Shown one piece after another: positions 16,014-23,625 of a stretch of DNA of 54,189 nt; the stretch's first letter is position 1, and every line of letters begins with the position of its first letter. The translations under genes and the position numbers were made by a program. The DNA lies in assembly GCA_964360145.1 (NCBI GenBank), contig CAYHWW010000005.1:1-54189 (forward strand), in the 5' to 3' direction. This DNA comes from CAYHWW01 sp964360145. GTDB taxonomy: Bacteria; Bdellovibrionota; UBA1018; CAYHWW01. The notes under the pieces were generated by a model, which did no database searches, was not told where the DNA came from, and saw nothing but the letters and a program-made list of their open reading frames with translations.

Positions 16014-16096
16014 CCGGTTTTTCATCAAAACATGAAAAAACAACGCACCCCTCCCCGGGGGGTAGGCCGAACTTTCATGTTTTGATGAAAAACCGG
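16014..16096. repeat. Perfect 24-bp inverted repeat with 35-bp centre
   Basis: Arms 16014-16037 and 16073-16096 are perfect reverse complements, beginning and ending in CCGG. The 35-base centre is G/C-rich and holds an imperfect C-run/G-run palindrome. It lies 7 bp beyond the stop of the minus-strand gene 16104-17510 and could terminate it, although no T-run follows. The arm length and perfection also fit a small non-autonomous mobile repeat. Confidence 0.85.
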
Positions 16097-16103
16097 AAAG
16101 ACC

Positions 16104-17510
16104 TCAAGGAGCGGTTCTGTCGCGTCGAAACGGGCTCACATCGGTCCCATAGTAAAGTTGGTTCAGTTGCCGATCGAGTTCCACGCAAGCTGGGGATGCC
16201 GTTTCTCGATCGTAGAAAAAGCCGGGGCCCATGCAGTTTATTTCATACATCGCGTCATGGAGGCGATCCTCATCAGGAGCAACGGCTCGCATATGGGCAG
16301 CAGCAAGTTCCATCGCTTCCTCTGCCAGGACACGACATCCCGCGCAGCCTGGGAGGCTTTCTTTGATGATATCGGGAGTAGCAAAAAGAGCCGAGATCCC
16401 GCCCATGCCCGCACTGGTGGGACAACGTGGACATTGTTCCTCCAAGCGTCGACGAGCAGTGTTCGATGCGTTGCGCAGTGCGAGCGTATCGGGGTAACTT
16501 GCGATAATGGCATCATTCAGCGCACCCTCTACCCCCATCAGATCCCAGAGGCTGACATCAGAACGTTCCGCGAATTCATCGGCCAGCGCTCTCAATGCGG
16601 TGATCGTATCAAGGCTAGAAGAGGTGCGAGGCCGGGGAGCTCCAGGTCCATAATGGTCCCGAAAACAATCGTCACTTACGTATTCCCGCGGAATATCGCC
16701 GTGAACGTGGGCCGCAACGTAGTAACGACCATCAGATGCTTGAAGGAAATCCCAGGTGCTAGCCCTGCGACGCCGACGGAAGGTGCGTTCGCTAACAGAT
16801 GCGGACTCACCCAGGCGATAGGTCAACACAGAGGTGGTCATAGATAATACGCCGCCACTGGTGAGGCGGGTCACCCAGGGTGCGGGGTCAATTTCGCAAC
16901 TAGCATTGCCGCTTTCACCGGCAGTGCTGTCTCTGCCGACGCTTTGGGCATCTTCTAGCGTACTGCCCAGTACGGCGTCAGCAGCTTGGGACAAGGCATT
17001 GCGAATGAGGGCGAGCTGTTGCTCCCAGGGCAGGTTGGCACGAATCTGCAGATGGCGGCCATTGCAATCCACGACCATGCGGGCGCCGGACCGGGGGAGA
17101 TGGGCCGCCCGTACTCGATCGCTGGGGATGAATGTGATGCCATAAATGAGGTCGTGAAGCAGGCCTCCGGTGGGACCGCAAAGCCCTGCGTAGAGCCCAA
17201 GGCCTGAGCGACCTGCAGCCTCACATTGTTCGAGTCTGTAGACCATTTCCGATGGCAGCCAATCCCGTGGCGCAAGGTGAATGAGACGATTGAGCAGCAC
17301 TTCTACTTCGCCACGGCCAACGGCGCTGGCGTTGGCATCGGCCCCTGCCCAGCGGAGGCCCAGGTGATAGGCCCAATAGCGATGGCTTTCCACGCGGGGA
17401 GTTGAGGCGCTATCGCTGATCGTCGCGGTGGTCGCACTGCTGCCATGGCTCTGGGCCCAGGCCGAGGTGCCAACAAGAAGCGTTGTGGCAATACTGAACG
17501 CGATATGCAT
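16104..17510 (-). CDS. Secreted cysteine-containing protein of unknown function
   Basis: A 468-residue protein with a clear signal peptide (MHIAFSIATTLLVGTSAWAQ, cleavage probably after AWA). I do not recognise the mature part. It has about a dozen cysteines, including CPRCPTSAG and CAGCRVLAEE, suggesting disulfides or a metal site, and an Arg-rich patch (RTFRRRRRAS). No HExxH or serine-hydrolase motif is seen. ATG 17510 is preferred because the signal peptide begins there; a start three codons upstream at 17519 is also possible. It is a single gene between the inverted repeat and the divergent histidine kinase. Confidence 0.65.
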   Translation of the reverse strand: MHIAFSIATTLLVGTSAWAQSHGSSATTATISDSASTPRVESHRYWAYHLGLRWAGADANASAVGRGEVEVLLNRLIHLAPRDWLPSEMVYRLEQCEAAGRSGLGLYAGLCGPTGGLLHDLIYGITFIPSDRVRAAHLPRSGARMVVDCNGRHLQIRANLPWEQQLALIRNALSQAADAVLGSTLEDAQSVGRDSTAGESGNASCEIDPAPWVTRLTSGGVLSMTTSVLTYRLGESASVSERTFRRRRRASTWDFLQASDGRYYVAAHVHGDIPREYVSDDCFRDHYGPGAPRPRTSSSLDTITALRALADEFAERSDVSLWDLMGVEGALNDAIIASYPDTLALRNASNTARRRLEEQCPRCPTSAGMGGISALFATPDIIKESLPGCAGCRVLAEEAMELAAAHMRAVAPDEDRLHDAMYEINCMGPGFFYDRETASPACVELDRQLNQLYYGTDVSPFRRDRTAP

Positions 17511-17705
17511 GCTGCCCAAGCCCCCTCCCCGCTTAACGCATCGGTTTTGGTCGCATAGTACCTGAAAGGGGACCGTGCGCCCGTGCGCATGCGCAGCACA
17601 TATTGCCGGAAAGGCTGAGTAAATAGATCAGGGAGCAAGGCAACCGATCCAAATAAAGCTTTCAGAAATTACATAATCCCGCCGAAAGCCTTGGGAGGTG
17701 CCTGC

Positions 17706-18734
17706 GTGAATTGGAGGACGGGACCACTTTCGTGGGACAGCATCTTGGTGTTCGCTGGTTTCATGATGATGTGCCTATCCACTTACCTCGCCCTGGGTCT
17801 ACTCAAGAAACTCCACCAGAAGGACTCACGAAAAATTTGGCGGATCATGGTGGCTCTGATTGGCTTCTTCGCCATGGCCTACGCGGGCATGTTCCTGGCG
17901 ACTCTCACGGGCAGCTTTGCCTATGTTGCGCGGTTATCCTCCATTGTGTTTTTCTTAGGCTCGATTTTCGTATTTTTGACCGCCTGGGTTTCTGACCGAT
18001 TGAACGCGAGCCTGGAAACGGCACTCAATAACGCCAACCAAGCGAATGAAGCAAAATCCCTGTTTTTGGCTAACATATCCCATGAACTTCGCACTCCGAT
18101 GCACGGCATTTTGAGCTTCGCCAGATTTGGCCAGCTGAAGATCGATACGGCGCCCCAGAGCAAGCTGAAGTCTTACTTCGACGAGATCAGCGACAGCGGA
18201 TCCAGGTTGATGTTGCTATTGAATGATCTTCTTGATCTTTCGAAACTCGAAGCCGGAAAAATCGATTACGATTTCGCGGAGACTGATCTTCCTGGTCTCG
18301 CGAGATCGGTCTCGGGCGAGATGGCTGCGTTCGCGGAGACTAAAAACATCAAAATCGAGGTGAGGAGCGAGTCGCCTGAACTCATCGGCACCTTCGATGC
18401 TCAGCGAATCGGCCAGGTGTTCAGGAACCTTGTTTCGAACGCCATCAAGTTCTCCGAGGCTGGAACGCGAGTCATAATCTCATTCAGTATGAATGACGAG
18501 GTCATCCGCTGCTGCGTCAGCAATCACGGGATGGGCATCCCGCAATCGGAGCTTGAAACGGTTTTCGATAAGTTCGTTCAAAGTAGCAAGACCAAGACGG
18601 GATCCGGTGGCACGGGGCTGGGGCTTGCCATCTCAAAGGAAATCATCCACCAGCATAGAGGGAGAATCTGGGCCGAGAGCGAGCCCGGCGAGGATACGCG
18701 ATTCATCGTCGAGCTGCCACGAACCCGCGGGTGA
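17706..18734 (+). CDS. Membrane sensor histidine kinase
   Basis: A 342-residue hybridless kinase. Three membrane segments lie at about 11-33, 47-67 and 76-95, with almost no periplasmic domain. The HisKA domain follows with H box NISHELRTPMHG (phosphorylated His126). The HATPase domain has N box NLVSNAIKF and G2 box GTGLGLAI. The G1 box reads NHGMGIP where DxGxGI is usual, so the adenine-contacting Asp is Asn. The start is GTG at 17706 with GGGAGG upstream; a TTG at 17691 lies inside that site. No response regulator is adjacent, so it is an orphan. Confidence 0.85.
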   Translation: MNWRTGPLSWDSILVFAGFMMMCLSTYLALGLLKKLHQKDSRKIWRIMVALIGFFAMAYAGMFLATLTGSFAYVARLSSIVFFLGSIFVFLTAWVSDRLNASLETALNNANQANEAKSLFLANISHELRTPMHGILSFARFGQLKIDTAPQSKLKSYFDEISDSGSRLMLLLNDLLDLSKLEAGKIDYDFAETDLPGLARSVSGEMAAFAETKNIKIEVRSESPELIGTFDAQRIGQVFRNLVSNAIKFSEAGTRVIISFSMNDEVIRCCVSNHGMGIPQSELETVFDKFVQSSKTKTGSGGTGLGLAISKEIIHQHRGRIWAESEPGEDTRFIVELPRTRG

Positions 18735-18849
18735 GCTTGAGACAGTGCCTCCTTCGTCCGCGACAATGACCCACGTGTTGATGGCGTAGTTATCCAACAG
18801 AGGCGTATCTTGTGATTGAAAATCTGATTTTGCTCAATACGATATCTGC

Positions 18850-20103
18850 ATGCAAATCATTCAAAGCTTCCGCAAAGGCCTCGGTCTCACTCTTGCCGTA
18901 CTCATGATTGGAATGCTCGCCGCGGGGTGCAAGGAGTCCCAACCGAGTAACCCGAGCGCAGCATGTAAAACACTCCGTGGCCCCGGCACCCCGAGCAAAC
19001 ATGCCAACATCGTTTTCGTGCCCTCGGGCTTCAGCGGTGACTGGGCTGCCTTCCAGCATCAGGCCGAAAAAGTCCTCACGGTGATGAATCAATACACACC
19101 CTTTGAGCGCCTGGGCTCTGACCCGAGAACCCCCGCCAACGCCTTCTTAGTTGAAAAAGAGCACGGCACGGGCTTTTGCAACTTCGGCTGCGGAGGCATC
19201 GATCGTCTCCTCTGCTGTAACGTATCCGTCTCTAAATCGCTTTCCGCTGAATGCACCAGCGGACCAAGGCAGACTGTCGTCATCCACAACGATCTGAAAT
19301 ACGGCGGCGGCGGGGCAACGGCCTACGACATCGCCACGACTTCAATTGAACCCTCGGCGCCCCATATCGCCGCTCACGAACTGGGCCACTCCTTTTTCAA
19401 TCTCGGTGACGAATACACCGTTGGCACCAGCACGAACACATTTCCCAACTGTGATGCAGCGGGATGCCACAAATGGGCTGATCTCCTGACCGCGGGGTTC
19501 ACCGGCGTCACCTGCGATGCCAGCTCCTGCGCCGGCGGCGCCTACTTCGCGTCCAGCGTATCGATCATGCGACAGCTCGGTATGCCCTACCTGCCCGTCA
19601 ATGAACGCCTTTCTTGCTGCGAATACCATAACGTCACGGGTGTCTGGCCTTCCTACTGCGACAAGTTCACCGGTGCAGGGCTTTCGCTTGCCACCTTTTG
19701 CACGACTCACCTACGGGGCACCTCAATCTACATAGCCCATCCCATCTGGATCGAGCTTGATCACGACGTAATCCGCGACACCTGGAAAATGGTGCGCCGC
19801 ACGCGCCTCACCGAAGGGCGTTACTTTCCACGGCGCCTGGTGACAGGTGACGGGGGCGGCGACTTCACGGTGCGTGTGACGGCAGGTGGCGTCACGAGAA
19901 CCCTCGCCTATGCCGCTCAGGTGGCCATGGAGTATGCAGGCCCCACGGGAGAGCTCTCTCAGAGCACGCTGAGCGGGCCACGAAAAGCCCTGCAATTCGT
20001 GGTGGATCTCGCCCCGGAACAAGCCGCCGGGGGGGCAACAGTCGCTGTGAGTTGGCTCGTCCCTGGTGGAAACACGAGAACAACAACAATAAGAGTTCAA
20101 TAG
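18850..20103 (+). CDS. M64-family (IgA peptidase-like) zinc metallopeptidase lipoprotein
   Basis: A 417-residue secreted protease. The lipobox is MLAAGC with Cys27 as the probable lipidation site. The zinc site is HELGH at 176-180 followed by the family extension SFFNLGDEY, as in M64 peptidases (third ligand in the GDEY region). NIVFVPSGFS near residue 53 is the typical start of the M64 domain. Many cysteines (CNFGCGGIDRLLCC, SCCEY) suggest a disulfide-rich, exported enzyme. The last about 120 residues are probably a beta-rich accessory domain. It probably degrades host or prey proteins outside the cell; that is inference. The gene lies just before tRNA-fMet copy 2. Confidence 0.85.
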   Translation: MQIIQSFRKGLGLTLAVLMIGMLAAGCKESQPSNPSAACKTLRGPGTPSKHANIVFVPSGFSGDWAAFQHQAEKVLTVMNQYTPFERLGSDPRTPANAFLVEKEHGTGFCNFGCGGIDRLLCCNVSVSKSLSAECTSGPRQTVVIHNDLKYGGGGATAYDIATTSIEPSAPHIAAHELGHSFFNLGDEYTVGTSTNTFPNCDAAGCHKWADLLTAGFTGVTCDASSCAGGAYFASSVSIMRQLGMPYLPVNERLSCCEYHNVTGVWPSYCDKFTGAGLSLATFCTTHLRGTSIYIAHPIWIELDHDVIRDTWKMVRRTRLTEGRYFPRRLVTGDGGGDFTVRVTAGGVTRTLAYAAQVAMEYAGPTGELSQSTLSGPRKALQFVVDLAPEQAAGGATVAVSWLVPGGNTRTTTIRVQ

Positions 20104-20122
20104 TCCCATGGGCTGGAATTCC

Positions 20123-20152
20123 TTGACACGGGTAGGCCCTCCGCCCTATAAC
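20123..20152 (+). promoter_or_regulatory. Promoter of tRNA-fMet copy 2
   Basis: TTGACA (20123-20128), 18-base spacer, TATAAC (20147-20152), about 18 bases before the mature tRNA. It differs in sequence from the promoter of copy 1 outside the hexamers. Confidence 0.75.
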
Positions 20153-20170
20153 CAGCCTACATTTTTACGA

Positions 20171-20220
<50 letters not shown>

Positions 20221-20247
<27 letters not shown>

Positions 20248-20282
20248 ACTTTAAGGCTCCTGTGGCTTCTCACAGGGGCCTT
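20221..20282 (+). repeat. 62-bp direct repeat, left copy (putative attL: tRNA 3' end plus terminator)
   Basis: These 62 bases match 21996-22057 at 60 positions. The repeat covers the last 27 bases of the tRNA and all of its terminator. Duplication of a tRNA 3' end is the usual footprint of tyrosine-recombinase integration. Confidence 0.85.
20253..20282 (+). terminator. Terminator of tRNA-fMet copy 2
   Basis: A 12-bp stem (20253-20264 with 20271-20282, one G-T wobble) closes on a 6-base loop and is followed by a moderately T-rich stretch. Confidence 0.75.
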
Positions 20283-20315
20283 AATTCATTTTGGATTCTT
20301 TTGAAGTGAAAATGA

Positions 20316-20825
20316 TTAGATCTCTATCGCATTCATGAGATCACCTGGGCGCCAGATTTGGTATCGCACTTCAAGACTGCGCGGGGCATAGACGATTGTG
20401 CCATCCGATGAGTGATTCGCGTTCAGAAAAGTGGGCAGCGTAGGATATCCAGAGGGGCGCGCCTCAATGCTTACAAATCGAGAGGAATCGGGCTCAAGGC
20501 AGCCGACGTTCGGGCCCTGCAAATATTCACTGCTGGCGAGGCTGACGACATAATAAGGAAACCCATTGTTGGAGATACTCTCTACTCGGTATCCACTGAG
20601 GGATGCCCCGCATGGACTTGCCGTCATCATGCGGCCAATTTCGACACCGATGGCCACACCCCACTCGCCCTCGACATCGTGGAAGGGAATTATAAACATT
20701 TTTTGATTCGCCCGCGGAGTTGGATAGCGGTCACGCCCACCAGGAATCACGCCTTGAGCTTGCGAGTCGGCTAAACAAACTGCAAGAATAAGCCCGACGA
20801 ACACTAATTTGGAACGAAAACCCAT
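20316..20825 (-). CDS. Ecotin-like serine protease inhibitor
   Basis: A 169-residue exported protein with a signal peptide (cleavage near ADSQA). The mature part follows the ecotin pattern: YPTPRANQKMFII, then VAIGVEIGRMM, PYYVVSLAS, SRFVSIEA and the C-terminal VYAPRSLEVRYQIW (E. coli: VYTPDNVDVKYRVW). The two cysteines (about 72 and 109) match the ecotin disulfide that braces the 80s inhibitory loop. That loop is about two residues longer than in E. coli and lacks its Met-Met P1 site; Asn or Leu may be P1. Ecotins block trypsin-, elastase- and chymotrypsin-like proteases in the periplasm. ATG 20825 is chosen over a GTG at 20831 for its spacing from GGGGGG. Confidence 0.72.
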   Translation of the reverse strand: MGFRSKLVFVGLILAVCLADSQAQGVIPGGRDRYPTPRANQKMFIIPFHDVEGEWGVAIGVEIGRMMTASPCGASLSGYRVESISNNGFPYYVVSLASSEYLQGPNVGCLEPDSSRFVSIEARPSGYPTLPTFLNANHSSDGTIVYAPRSLEVRYQIWRPGDLMNAIEI

Positions 20826-20849
20826 AAACACCCCCCGCTAGGAATTAGC

Positions 20850-21260
20850 TCACTGGGAGTTGAGCCCAGAATCCTCGCCAGTGCCATTGCACAGATTGGG
20901 CACCATAATCCCTCCCGCTACCTGTCGCAGTTCGAACCTGCAATCCGGCTCATCTTTGGGCTCAAAGATCGCCTTGTTTGCATTTTTTATCATAGCGAAG
21001 AACATAGCTCTTGGTCTCTGCCCCGGCGCCTCAGGCAGCTCCACAATATCCACGGCAATGCTGTCAGGTCTGAAATGGTTCAAAACCAAGTCGTATTTGC
21101 CAGAGAAATGCCGATACCTGCCATGCCATGGGTCTTTAACTGCGGGAGGAGTCGGGGCGGGCTGATCCTGCCTCTCGAGCGATGCGCAGGAAACCATTCC
21201 AATTAAAATCAGTGCTACGACGATCTGCCGCAAAATGTTTTTCGCCCTATGTCCCCTCAT
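20850..21260 (-). CDS. Small lipoprotein, unknown function
   Basis: A 136-residue protein that I do not recognise. A basic start (MRGHRAKNILRQ), a hydrophobic core and a lipobox-like IGMVSC with Cys25 suggest a lipoprotein. WHGRYRHFSGKYDLVLNHF looks like the start of a small beta-sheet domain, and two further cysteines in the last 35 residues may pair. It lies 24 bp upstream of the ecotin gene in the same direction and 12 bp after the antitoxin, so all four island genes could be one transcript from the toxin promoter. Confidence 0.6.
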   Translation of the reverse strand: MRGHRAKNILRQIVVALILIGMVSCASLERQDQPAPTPPAVKDPWHGRYRHFSGKYDLVLNHFRPDSIAVDIVELPEAPGQRPRAMFFAMIKNANKAIFEPKDEPDCRFELRQVAGGIMVPNLCNGTGEDSGLNSQ

Positions 21261-21272
21261 TCACTTCCGCCG

Positions 21273-21578
21273 CTACTGCGCGATCTTGAATGCCACCTTC
21301 GGATTGATCTGCTCATTGTAGGCGATCAACTTGTCCGTGGAAACCTTATCGATGCGATGGTGGACAATCTCGCTGACCCGCGCCTGGTCGATGCCGAGCA
21401 GCTTGGCGAACTCGACCTGGGAGAGATCTTTTTCAGACATGTACTTCACGAGGTTCTGGCAAAGCTCCCAGCGGAACTTCTCGGCGGGCGAGGAGCTGGG
21501 GCCCACCATCAAAGTACCGTCGGCGACTTTGAGTTTCTTGTCCATTTCTGCGAGTTTTTTCTTGCTGGGATAGCGCAT
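21273..21578 (-). CDS. XRE-family antitoxin (HigA-like)
   Basis: A 101-residue HTH protein. The HTH lies at about residues 50-75 (DLSQVEFAKLLGIDQARVSEIV), followed by KVSTDKLIAY. The N-terminus is basic and helical. It would neutralise the adjacent toxin and repress the operon. The start is the ATG at 21578 because GGAGG lies 7 bases upstream; it begins 4 bp after the toxin stop. Toxin-first order is the HigBA arrangement. A decayed relative of its C-terminus is found at 15860-15912. Confidence 0.82.
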   Translation of the reverse strand: MRYPSKKKLAEMDKKLKVADGTLMVGPSSSPAEKFRWELCQNLVKYMSEKDLSQVEFAKLLGIDQARVSEIVHHRIDKVSTDKLIAYNEQINPKVAFKIAQ

Positions 21579-21582
21579 GGGA

Positions 21583-21876
21583 TTACCTCCGGTAGGCGTT
21601 GACGATGCCAACGAACAACTCTTCGTCGTGCAGGAGCCAGATGAGCTTGTAGAACTTGCGATCCAGCTCCATGCGATCGTTCACGAAGTAATGAAACCCT
21701 TCCTTGTCCGTATCGAGGGGTTGGAAGGTTTTGCCATCAAGCTGCTTCACCAGGGCCAGGATCGTCTCGTCGGTCACTGAGCCCAAGTGCTTTTCCTCGT
21801 AATGAGGATCCACGACGACCTTATCCAGCCGCCGTCCATTGATGTGTAGTTCTAGGGGATAAATCCTTCGGCTCAT
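21583..21876 (-). CDS. Putative toxin of a HigBA-like module (small RelE/DUF4258-type protein)
   Basis: A 97-residue basic protein directly upstream of an XRE antitoxin. DPHYEEKHLGSVTDETILAL (a His followed by a helix) and the C-terminal strands KLIWLLHDEELFVGIVNAYR resemble small RelE/BrnT/DUF4258-type folds, but the match is by pattern only. By context it is probably a growth-inhibiting toxin, perhaps a ribonuclease. A near-consensus promoter lies just upstream with four GCAA elements spaced 9-10 bp. Confidence 0.65.
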   Translation of the reverse strand: MSRRIYPLELHINGRRLDKVVVDPHYEEKHLGSVTDETILALVKQLDGKTFQPLDTDKEGFHYFVNDRMELDRKFYKLIWLLHDEELFVGIVNAYRR

Positions 21877-21884
21877 TCATGCAA

Positions 21885-21913
21885 AATATAGCAAATCTTG
21901 CAATATACTGCAA
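21885..21913 (-). promoter_or_regulatory. Promoter of the HigBA-like module with helically phased GCAA repeats
   Basis: Reading leftward: TTGCAG (21913-21908), 17-base spacer, TATATT (21890-21885). On the plus strand GCAA begins at 21881, 21891, 21900 and 21910, about one helical turn apart, covering both promoter boxes. This is a likely antitoxin operator. Confidence 0.7.
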
Positions 21914-21995
21914 GACATATTTTACCCCAGCCTACCAGGGCACCAACTCCAGAAACCACCCGTTTTCACCAGTACCCGTCCGAACTCAAAACACA

Positions 21996-22057
21996 TTGGT
22001 TCAAACCCAGCCCCCGCAACCAACTTTAAGACTCCTGTGGCTTCTCACAGGGGCCTT
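21996..22057 (+). repeat. 62-bp direct repeat, right copy (putative attR) with tRNA-fMet 3' fragment
   Basis: Bases 21996-22022 reproduce the last 27 bases of tRNA-fMet, including CCA, with one change. Bases 22028-22057 reproduce its terminator hairpin. No 5' half of a tRNA precedes it, so this is not a functional tRNA gene but the far boundary of the mini-island that begins at tRNA copy 2. The rest of the gap 21914-22094 shows nothing else. Confidence 0.85.
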
Positions 22058-22094
22058 GATATTTTTGGTTCCCCTCACTTAGAACAAGAATCTG

Positions 22095-23069
22095 ATGTCG
22101 ACTGCCCCTTTCCTTACCATCGCCGAGACTCTCAAAGCCCGGTATGGTGCGCGCACCTATAAACTAACGCTATCCGGTGGGCGCACCTGCCCCACGCGTG
22201 ACGGCACGTACGGGCCGAAGAAGGGCTGGGGTGGTTGCACCTTCTGCGATGTCCACGGTAGTGCCAGCTATTTTGCTAACGAACACCGGGCACTTTCAGT
22301 GACAGAGCAAATGGAGCGTGCTTCGGTGATGGTTCGTAAGAAGTTCGGCGCTGAAAAATATATCGCCTACTTTCAAAGTTACACCACCACGCACCTGGAT
22401 ATCCAAGAGTATCGCCCACGCTACGATACCGCAGTGGCATATCCCGGAGTAGTGAGACTGGCAGTGGGCACACGCCCTGACTGTCTGCCGCCGGAAGTCT
22501 TGGATTTTCTGTGCTCTTACCTCGATCGTGTGGACGTGCAACTCGAGCTCGGCGTACAGAGTTTCAATGACGCGGTGCTAGATTGGTACGACCGCGGCCA
22601 TGACGCAGCGTGTGCCATCGACGCACTCAAACGAGCCATTCATCGCTCCCACGAGCTGGAGGCCGTAGAAACACGTCATCTTCTGGATGTGAGCGCGCAT
22701 CTGATTTTTGGCGCCCCGCAGGAGAATGAATCCGATCTCGTGCGCACGGCGGGGATTCTGAATCGCATTGGAGTGCACGGAGTGAAGCTCCATCACCTCC
22801 ATGTGCTCAAGAACACAAAACTCGAAAAGCTGTATAAGAGGGAAGAGTTTCAACTCCTCGAAATGGAGCCTTATCTCGAGCGTGTTGCGATATTTCTCCG
22901 ACATCTAGATCCTGGAATCGCCATCCACCGCGTGCATGGCACAGCCCCGCACTTCGATGAGCTGGTGGGCCCTGAATGGACCAAATGGCGCGCTCGTCCG
23001 AACGATTACCTGAAGAAAATGATGCGTGAGCGTGGCTGGCGCCAGGGCGATTTGCTAAGGAGGCCATAA
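22095..23069 (+). CDS. yhcC: TIGR01212-family radical SAM protein (YhcC-like)
   Basis: A 324-residue radical SAM enzyme. The cluster cysteines are spaced CX15CX2C (Cys32, Cys48, Cys51), the unusual spacing of the YhcC/TIGR01212 group. Further hallmarks are YFQSYTTTH, LAVGTRPDCLPPEV, ELGVQSFND and VKLHHLHVLKNT. The family is related to Elp3-like proteins and is suspected to modify RNA, but the reaction is not established. It is the first intact gene beyond the island boundary and presumably belongs to the core genome. Confidence 0.93.
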   Translation: MSTAPFLTIAETLKARYGARTYKLTLSGGRTCPTRDGTYGPKKGWGGCTFCDVHGSASYFANEHRALSVTEQMERASVMVRKKFGAEKYIAYFQSYTTTHLDIQEYRPRYDTAVAYPGVVRLAVGTRPDCLPPEVLDFLCSYLDRVDVQLELGVQSFNDAVLDWYDRGHDAACAIDALKRAIHRSHELEAVETRHLLDVSAHLIFGAPQENESDLVRTAGILNRIGVHGVKLHHLHVLKNTKLEKLYKREEFQLLEMEPYLERVAIFLRHLDPGIAIHRVHGTAPHFDELVGPEWTKWRARPNDYLKKMMRERGWRQGDLLRRP

Positions 23070-23132
23070 GTAATTCATTTTCCGCACATGTTTTCATTGG
23101 CATCTGGACTTAAAATCGTCGAGCATTCACTC

Positions 23133-23588
23133 ATGGCCCTCGACAGCGAACTCATTAATGATTTCAAGATAGAGTGTAAACAGCTCATTCAGGAGCTTTT
23201 CAAAGTGGTGGAAATAGTGAAGGCCTCCGGTGAGTCCACCTTTCCCACCGCCGCCCTCGCCGAATTCGCGCAGAAGATCGATCGCATCATGGGGACCGCC
23301 AAGACCTTCGCTGGCTTCGACCCTGACAATGCCGCTTTGGCTAAAATCGCGAAGATCGCGGAATTCTGTAAAGCCATTGGGTACAAAGCGTCCGAGAAAA
23401 AAGACGCGAAGCTTCTCAAGCCCGTCGCTCTCATTTGGACTGATGTCCTCAAAGTCATTGATAGCCTAGTCGAAAACCTCGAAAATCCCGAGAATGCCGC
23501 AAAGGCCACGAAGATGCTGGGCATGGCGCTTAAAGAGCGGCTCAAGTGGCTATCTGAACGACTGGGGATCGATTTCAAGAAGTTTTGA
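23133..23588 (+). CDS. Small all-helical protein, unknown
   Basis: A 151-residue protein rich in Lys, Glu and Ala with long amphipathic helices (SELINDFKIECKQLIQELFK). The pattern resembles HPt or four-helix-bundle proteins, but no phosphoacceptor His is evident in the expected place, so no function is assigned. The ATG at 23133 is preferred; an ATG at 23088 in the same frame would add 15 residues. Neither has a strong ribosome binding site. It ends 37 bp before the deoxyhypusine-synthase-like gene and could be cotranscribed with it. Confidence 0.55.
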   Translation: MALDSELINDFKIECKQLIQELFKVVEIVKASGESTFPTAALAEFAQKIDRIMGTAKTFAGFDPDNAALAKIAKIAEFCKAIGYKASEKKDAKLLKPVALIWTDVLKVIDSLVENLENPENAAKATKMLGMALKERLKWLSERLGIDFKKF

Positions 23589-23625
23589 CGCTGCCGTACC
23601 GTTTTTTCTCTGGTACGAAATCTTC

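Noticed and set aside
15788..17510. Integron cassette (attC-like) interpretation of the inverted repeat and orphan genes
   Set aside because: The repeat lacks the GTTRRRY/RYYYAAC core sites, gene orientations are mixed and there is no intI gene.
21996..22022. A third tRNA-fMet gene
   Set aside because: Only the T arm and acceptor 3' side are present; no anticodon or 5' half precedes them.
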